A stretch of 64,000 nt of DNA from an uncultured Peptococcaceae bacterium. Its GTDB lineage: Bacteria > Bacillota > Peptococcia > Peptococcales > Peptococcaceae. This document shows positions 58,603-64,000 of the stretch, in pieces. Location of the stretch: the NCBI GenBank assembly GCA_947254645.1, contig CAMYDW010000004.1, forward strand, positions 1 to 64,000. Direction: 5' to 3'. The notes under the pieces are model-generated. The model searched no databases, was not told the origin of the DNA, and was given only the letters and a program-made list of their open reading frames with translations. Within the stretch, counting starts at the first letter, position 1. Each line of letters starts with the position of its first letter. The position numbers were made by a program, and so were the translations under genes.

Positions 58603-59997
58603 ATGAGGACTTACGATCTTAATCGCATTCATCGATTTGTTTTCGATGACATGTATTTCTTATTGGATATCAACAGTGGTTCATTGCATATCATCGACAA
58701 TGTGGTGGACAGCTTTATCGATGCCCTTGGCGATACCGACTGCTGGGAGGATGCAGTGACACGTACCGCCGCCATTCATGGCATGGAAGAAGCCCAAGAA
58801 ATTTCAGACGGGCTCAAGGAACTCATGGACAACGGCATGCTCTTTAGTGACATTGATTTTAGCGAGTTTCATCCGCACACCGAGCCAATCGTGAAGGCGA
58901 TGTGCCTTCACATGGCCCATGACTGTAATTTGCGCTGTGGCTATTGCTTTGCAGACACAGGGGCTTACGGTGGTGGCCGCTCCCTGATGAGCTTAGAAGT
59001 GGGCAAAAAAGCCATTGATTTCTTGATGGAAGCCAGCAAACACCGCACCCATGTAGAAGTCGATTTCTTTGGTGGGGAACCACTTTTGAATCTTGAGGTG
59101 TGCAAGGAAGTGGCGGCTTATGGGAAGGCACGTGCCAAGGAATTAGGCAAGGTCATCAAATTTACCATGACCACCAATGGCGTGCTTTTAGACGATGCTT
59201 GCATTGACTGGCTCAACGAAGAAGACATGGATGCCGTGCTTTCCTTGGACGGCCGTCCAGAGGTGCACAACAATATGCGTCGCTTTGTAGGGGGACAAGA
59301 CTCTTATGCCCCAGTGGTGAAGCATTTCCAAAACTTCATCAAGAGCCGTGGCCAGTACAAATATTATTTGCGTGGCACCTATACCCACTACAACACCGAC
59401 TTTGCCAAGGATGTTATGCACATGGCCGATGACCTTGGCTTTAAGGAGCTTTCCATGGAGCCAGTCGTGGCACCAAAGGAACGGCCTTATACCCTTTGTG
59501 AAGAAGACAAGGCAATCTTGATTGAAAACTACAATATTTTGGCCCATCACTACATCAAGCGTTGGCGAGAAGGCAAGGGCTACAACTTCTTCCACTTTAA
59601 TGTGGATTTTGAAGGGGGCCCATGCTTGCCGAAGCGTTTGAGTGGCTGTGGCTCTGGCCATGACTATCTTGCTGTTAGCCCAGAAGGGGACCTGTATCCT
59701 TGTCACCAATTTGTTGGCGAAGACGATTATAAAATGGGAACAGTCTACACTGGCATCGAAAAACCAGAAATTGCCGAATGTTTCCAAAAAGCAAATGTAT
59801 TGACGAAACCAACTTGTATGGAATGTTGGGCACGTTTTTATTGCAGTGGCGGCTGCCATGCGAACAATATTCGCTATGGTGGTGGCATTGATGAGCCTTA
59901 TGCTTTTGGCTGTGATTTGCAACGCAAACGCATTGAATGCGCCCTCTATGTACAAGCCGTAAAGCTACTTGAAGCAGAAGACGGGAGTGAAGCCTAG
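58603..59997 (+). CDS. scfB: SCIFF thioether maturase, radical SAM/SPASM (ScfB)
   Basis: A 464-aa enzyme that forms Cys-Thr thioether links in the SCIFF peptide. The N-terminal 90 residues look like the peptide-binding RRE (FVFDDMYFLLDINSGSLHIIDNVVDSFI). The radical SAM cluster motif is HDCNLRCGYCF (C-x3-C-x2-C) near residue 105, followed by FFGGEPLLN and MTTNGVLL. The SPASM region holds further cluster Cys: GPCLPKRLSGCGSG, YPCHQF, PTCMECWARFYCSGGCH and a final C. The substrate gene scfA is about 56 kb upstream on the other strand. Here scfB is inside the serine T-box operon, and its stop overlaps the pheA start by 1 bp. Confidence 0.95.
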   Translation: MRTYDLNRIHRFVFDDMYFLLDINSGSLHIIDNVVDSFIDALGDTDCWEDAVTRTAAIHGMEEAQEISDGLKELMDNGMLFSDIDFSEFHPHTEPIVKAMCLHMAHDCNLRCGYCFADTGAYGGGRSLMSLEVGKKAIDFLMEASKHRTHVEVDFFGGEPLLNLEVCKEVAAYGKARAKELGKVIKFTMTTNGVLLDDACIDWLNEEDMDAVLSLDGRPEVHNNMRRFVGGQDSYAPVVKHFQNFIKSRGQYKYYLRGTYTHYNTDFAKDVMHMADDLGFKELSMEPVVAPKERPYTLCEEDKAILIENYNILAHHYIKRWREGKGYNFFHFNVDFEGGPCLPKRLSGCGSGHDYLAVSPEGDLYPCHQFVGEDDYKMGTVYTGIEKPEIAECFQKANVLTKPTCMECWARFYCSGGCHANNIRYGGGIDEPYAFGCDLQRKRIECALYVQAVKLLEAEDGSEA

Positions 59998-60866
59998 TGG
60001 CGACTCTTTTACCCCCCTTTGTACCGAGCATCGAGAATCCCAAGGTGTTTTTCCAAGGGATTCGTGGCTCCTTTAGTGACGGTGCCTGTATGGCATTCTT
60101 TGGTCCAGAGGTGCATCATGAAGGCCAGCCGCATTTTCAATATGTGGTCGATGCAGTGGTCAGTGGCAAGGCTGATTATGGTGTCTTGCCAATTGAAAAT
60201 TCATCCACAGGCAGCATCAACGAAGTCTATGACCTGCTCTATCCCAACCCTTGCTACATCGTTGGTGAATTGGCCTTAGAAATCACCCAAAATTTGTTGG
60301 TGGTGCCAGGCACCCGCTTAGAGGATGTGCAATTTGTTTATTCCCATCCCCAAGGCTTGGGACAAAGCCAATGCTTTTTAGAGCAGCATGGCATTGAGGC
60401 ACGCCCTTATGCGGATACTGCTATGTCAGCACGCTATATTGCCGAAGAAAAGCCTGCCCATGGTGCAGCGATTGCCTCCAAGCAGGCGGCAGAGGTGTAT
60501 GGCTTAGAGGTTTTGGTGCCCCATGTGAATTTCAATTATTCCAATATGACACGCTTTGTGGTGATTGCACGCCAACCAGAATGTCGTGCTGGACAAAACA
60601 AAGCCAGTATTGTCTTTAAAACGGCCCATCGCCCAGGGGCGTTGAGCCACGCATTGCAATATTTTGCAGAGGCCTCTCTTGATATGACACGCATTGAATC
60701 TCGTCCAGTGATTGGCAAGCCTTGGGAATACTCTTTTTATATTGATCTTCTAGGGCAGTACGAGGACAACGCCTTTCAAGAATGCTTGGCAAAAGTCGCA
60801 GAAACAACGGAAGCTTTTCGTTTGCTCGGGGTCTACCCTGCAGCAACGGATCGACAAGTGCTTTAA
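59997..60866 (+). CDS. pheA: Prephenate dehydratase
   Basis: A 289-aa enzyme converting prephenate to phenylpyruvate for phenylalanine. The catalytic domain (about 15-195) shows FQGIRGSFSDGACMAFFG, GVLPIENSSTGSINEVYDLL and the catalytic Thr in NMTRFVVIA. The C-terminal ACT domain (about 205-280) carries the Phe-binding motifs GALSHAL and IESRPVIGKPWEY. There is no chorismate mutase domain. The start is GTG overlapping the scfB stop. Its placement between scfB and murB in a serine-controlled operon is unusual. Confidence 0.95.
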   Translation: MATLLPPFVPSIENPKVFFQGIRGSFSDGACMAFFGPEVHHEGQPHFQYVVDAVVSGKADYGVLPIENSSTGSINEVYDLLYPNPCYIVGELALEITQNLLVVPGTRLEDVQFVYSHPQGLGQSQCFLEQHGIEARPYADTAMSARYIAEEKPAHGAAIASKQAAEVYGLEVLVPHVNFNYSNMTRFVVIARQPECRAGQNKASIVFKTAHRPGALSHALQYFAEASLDMTRIESRPVIGKPWEYSFYIDLLGQYEDNAFQECLAKVAETTEAFRLLGVYPAATDRQVL

Positions 60867-60881
60867 TTGAAGGAGGAGCCG

Positions 60882-61817
60882 ATGAAAGAACTTTTTTCCG
60901 CCATTGTTGGCGAAGAAAATGTATACCTCAACGAACCAATGGCAGGACACACCACCTTTAAAATTGGTGGGCCATGCGATTGCTTGGTCTGTCCTTTAAG
61001 CATTGAGGCCTTTGGCAAGGTGTTGGCCACTTGTGCCAAAGAGGACATTCCCTATTTTGTTCTTGGCAATGGCAGCAACATTCTTGTCAGCGATGAAGGC
61101 ATTCGTGGGGTGGTGGTTTCCACTGAAAAGCTCACCCATCATCATATAGAAGGTACCACCATCGAAGTAGAAGCTGGCGCCCTCTTGGCCGATGTCAGCA
61201 CCCTCGCGCTGGAAGCTGGGCTGACAGGATTGGAGTTTGCTTGTGGCATTCCAGGCTCCATCGGTGGCGCAGTGTATATGAATGCAGGTGCCTATGATGG
61301 CGAAATGCGTGAAATCATCGAAAAAGTGACCCTTTTTGATGCCCAAGGCAACAAGGTGGTCCTTGGCAATGAGGAGATGGCCTTTAGCTATCGTCATAGC
61401 CGTTTGAAAGATGAGCCGCTGCTTTGTGCCAGTGTCACCCTTTCCCTACAAGCAGGAGAGAAGGATGCCATTCGTGCCAAGATTGAGGATTTGACGGAGC
61501 GCCGTGAAAGCAAACAGCCTCTTGAGCTGCCAAGTGCAGGGAGCACCTTCAAGCGCCCAGTGGGCTATTATGCAGGGGTACTCATCATCGAAGCAGGCTT
61601 GCAAGGACATCAAATTGGTGGCGCCCAAGTTTCCACCAAGCACGCAGGCTTTGTGGTCAATGTGGACCATGCCACTGCGGATGATGTGATTCGTTTGATT
61701 TATCACATTCAACAAACCATCCTAGAAAAAAATCAAGTGCGCCTCGAAACCGAAGTTCGCTTCATTGGTGCTTGGGAAAATCACCCCTTGATTGACAAAA
61801 TCATGAAAACAGAATAA
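60882..61817 (+). CDS. murB: UDP-N-acetylenolpyruvoylglucosamine reductase MurB
   Basis: A 311-aa FAD enzyme making UDP-MurNAc for peptidoglycan. FAD-binding residues: HTTFKIGGPCDCLV, YFVLGNGSNILVSDEGIRGVVV, and GLTGLEFACGIPGSIGGAVYMNAGAYDGE. AFSYRHSRLKDE follows. The catalytic Ser is in LPSAGSTFKRP and the final Glu in ETEVRFIG. Length and the compact form without the tyrosine loop fit type II MurB. ATG 60882 has AAGGAGG upstream; the longer frame from 60867 starts inside that site. Last gene before a strong terminator. Confidence 0.96.
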   Translation: MKELFSAIVGEENVYLNEPMAGHTTFKIGGPCDCLVCPLSIEAFGKVLATCAKEDIPYFVLGNGSNILVSDEGIRGVVVSTEKLTHHHIEGTTIEVEAGALLADVSTLALEAGLTGLEFACGIPGSIGGAVYMNAGAYDGEMREIIEKVTLFDAQGNKVVLGNEEMAFSYRHSRLKDEPLLCASVTLSLQAGEKDAIRAKIEDLTERRESKQPLELPSAGSTFKRPVGYYAGVLIIEAGLQGHQIGGAQVSTKHAGFVVNVDHATADDVIRLIYHIQQTILEKNQVRLETEVRFIGAWENHPLIDKIMKTE

Positions 61818-61853
61818 GCGTCGTTGTCTGAAGCCAAGACAGCGCTTTGATAG

Positions 61854-61897
61854 AAAAATAGACCCTCCCTTTATTGAAGGGGAAGGGTCTATTTTTT
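61854..61897 (+). terminator. Terminator of the serine T-box operon
   Basis: AAAAATAGACCCT / AGGGTCTATTTTT with extra CCC-GGGG pairing in the loop, then T7. Confidence 0.92.
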
Positions 61898-61979
61898 TGT
61901 GCGCCTAAAAATGCTCCAGAAACAAAGCCACACCAAGGTGGATGTCCTCTAAGGTTTTCCACAGAGGCTTCTTTTTTAT

Positions 61980-62008
61980 TTGACAAAAATATGATTTTCT
62001 GTTATCAT
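61980..62008 (+). promoter_or_regulatory. Promoter of the DEAD-box helicase gene
   Basis: TTGACA (61980-61985), 17-bp spacer, TATCAT (62003-62008). Start near 62015 gives a leader of about 165 nt. Confidence 0.75.
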
Positions 62009-62056
62009 AGATAAGCTAAAGATAATAGAATGTCAGTCGAAATTTTAAAATTTTTA

Positions 62057-62086
62057 GGAACGCATGGTTGATGGCGTTCCTTTTTT
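62057..62086 (+). promoter_or_regulatory. Terminator inside the helicase leader (attenuator candidate)
   Basis: GGAACGC (62057-62063) with GCGTTCC (62074-62080), then T6, about 40 nt after the predicted start and about 95 nt before the helicase ATG. Being between promoter and gene, it should control read-through. The remaining leader shows no known aptamer. Confidence 0.65.
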
Positions 62087-62182
62087 CATGCCAGCATGGA
62101 AAACCTCCACGTGACGTTTTATTAATAGCGTCAGAGGACTATATTCCTATCGGTCAAGAAAAAGAAAAGAGACAAGAGAAAC

Positions 62183-63775
<1,593 letters not shown>

Positions 63776-63781
63776 TAATCA

Positions 63782-63815
63782 TAAAAAAACACCACTTTAA
63801 TAGTGGTGTTTTTTT
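63782..63815. terminator. Bidirectional terminator
   Basis: AACACCACT / AGTGGTGTT with A and T runs, between convergent genes. Confidence 0.9.
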
Positions 63816-64000
63816 TTATCCTTCATAGGTGTTGAGGAAAATATCTTTTAAAGAAGCGTCTGTTTTGACGCCGAGGGTGTCGAAGGTTTGATCGAGGGCA
63901 TCGAGGACCATCACCATGTTGTCTTTGGTGGCATTGTGGCCCATGTGGCCGATGCGAATGACTTTGCCAGAAAGCTCAGCAAGGGAGCCAGCCAAGAGGA
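63816..64000 (-). CDS. C-terminal end of a second class V aminotransferase (partial)
   Basis: A minus-strand frame enters from the right edge and stops at 63816. The 61 visible residues include LAELSGKVIRIGHMGHNATK and DNMVMVLDALDQTFDTLGV. The G-K-V/x-R-I-G-H-M-G segment is the conserved C-terminal strand of AGXT-type (alanine-glyoxylate, serine-pyruvate) aminotransferases. It is a paralogue of the gene at 52305, which ends FRIAHMGEIT, and differs clearly from it. Most of the gene lies outside the window, so the substrate is open. Confidence 0.8.
   Translation of the reverse strand, partial: LLAGSLAELSGKVIRIGHMGHNATKDNMVMVLDALDQTFDTLGVKTDASLKDIFLNTYEG

Overview
The window looks like a chromosomal segment of an anaerobic, probably host-associated Bacillota (Clostridia-type) bacterium. 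The evidence is strong AGGAGG-type ribosome binding sites, many intrinsic terminators, a serine T-box leader, preQ1 riboswitches, the SCIFF peptide and its radical SAM maturase, DUF3793-flavodoxin, MprF, and a sortase-assembled pilus. Most genes have moderate GC. The pilus tip gene and a KilA-N gene are visibly more AT-rich. I cannot name the genus from sequence alone.

Layout. 1-7.7 kb: tail of a probable type I restriction subunit, an MFS exporter with an attenuator-like leader, mscL, scfA (SCIFF, 46 aa), a GNAT acetyltransferase, and a MarR-controlled heterodimeric ABC exporter. 7.7-16 kb: an iron-box-controlled DUF3793-flavodoxin pair, tsaC-ywlE-rpiB, two secreted stalk-domain proteins, and a ytrA/ytrB-like GntR-ABC cassette. 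16-19.5 kb: phosphodiesterase, small proteins, MFS, glucosaminidase, and a candidate minus-strand ncRNA. 19.6-22 kb: a preQ1-I riboswitch followed by a queuosine/queuine salvage operon (nucleosidase, ECF S component, radical SAM queuine lyase). 22-32.6 kb: a small phage-like island (antirepressor remnant and KilA-N), siroheme reductase, Tex, a third stalk protein, a second preQ1-riboswitch-like element before a DUF988 QueT transporter, PNPOx, a Nif11-like small protein, a zinc-ribbon membrane protein and NADP-isocitrate dehydrogenase. 32.8-46.7 kb: a complete pilus locus (2502-aa tip adhesin, backbone pilin, third pilin, three class C sortases). 46.8-53.4 kb: VanY-like carboxypeptidase with stalk domain, TIGR01440 protein, MprF, and a catalytic phosphoglycerate dehydrogenase with a class V aminotransferase. 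53.5-61.8 kb: DUF975, SppA, then a serine T-box operon: degenerate SerA with ACT domain, serS, scfB, pheA, murB. 61.9-64 kb: DEAD-box helicase behind a leader terminator, and the end of a second class V aminotransferase.

The most unusual feature is the serine system. A short, catalytically intact PGDH without an ACT domain (51.4-52.3 kb) sits about 3.5 kb from a serine T-box-controlled, full-length PGDH homologue. That homologue has lost its NAD motif and all three catalytic residues but keeps the ACT domain. It could be a separate serine-sensing subunit. Other points of interest are the two preQ1-controlled transport loci, the 56-kb separation of SCIFF from its maturase, and stem-loops between the pilin genes.
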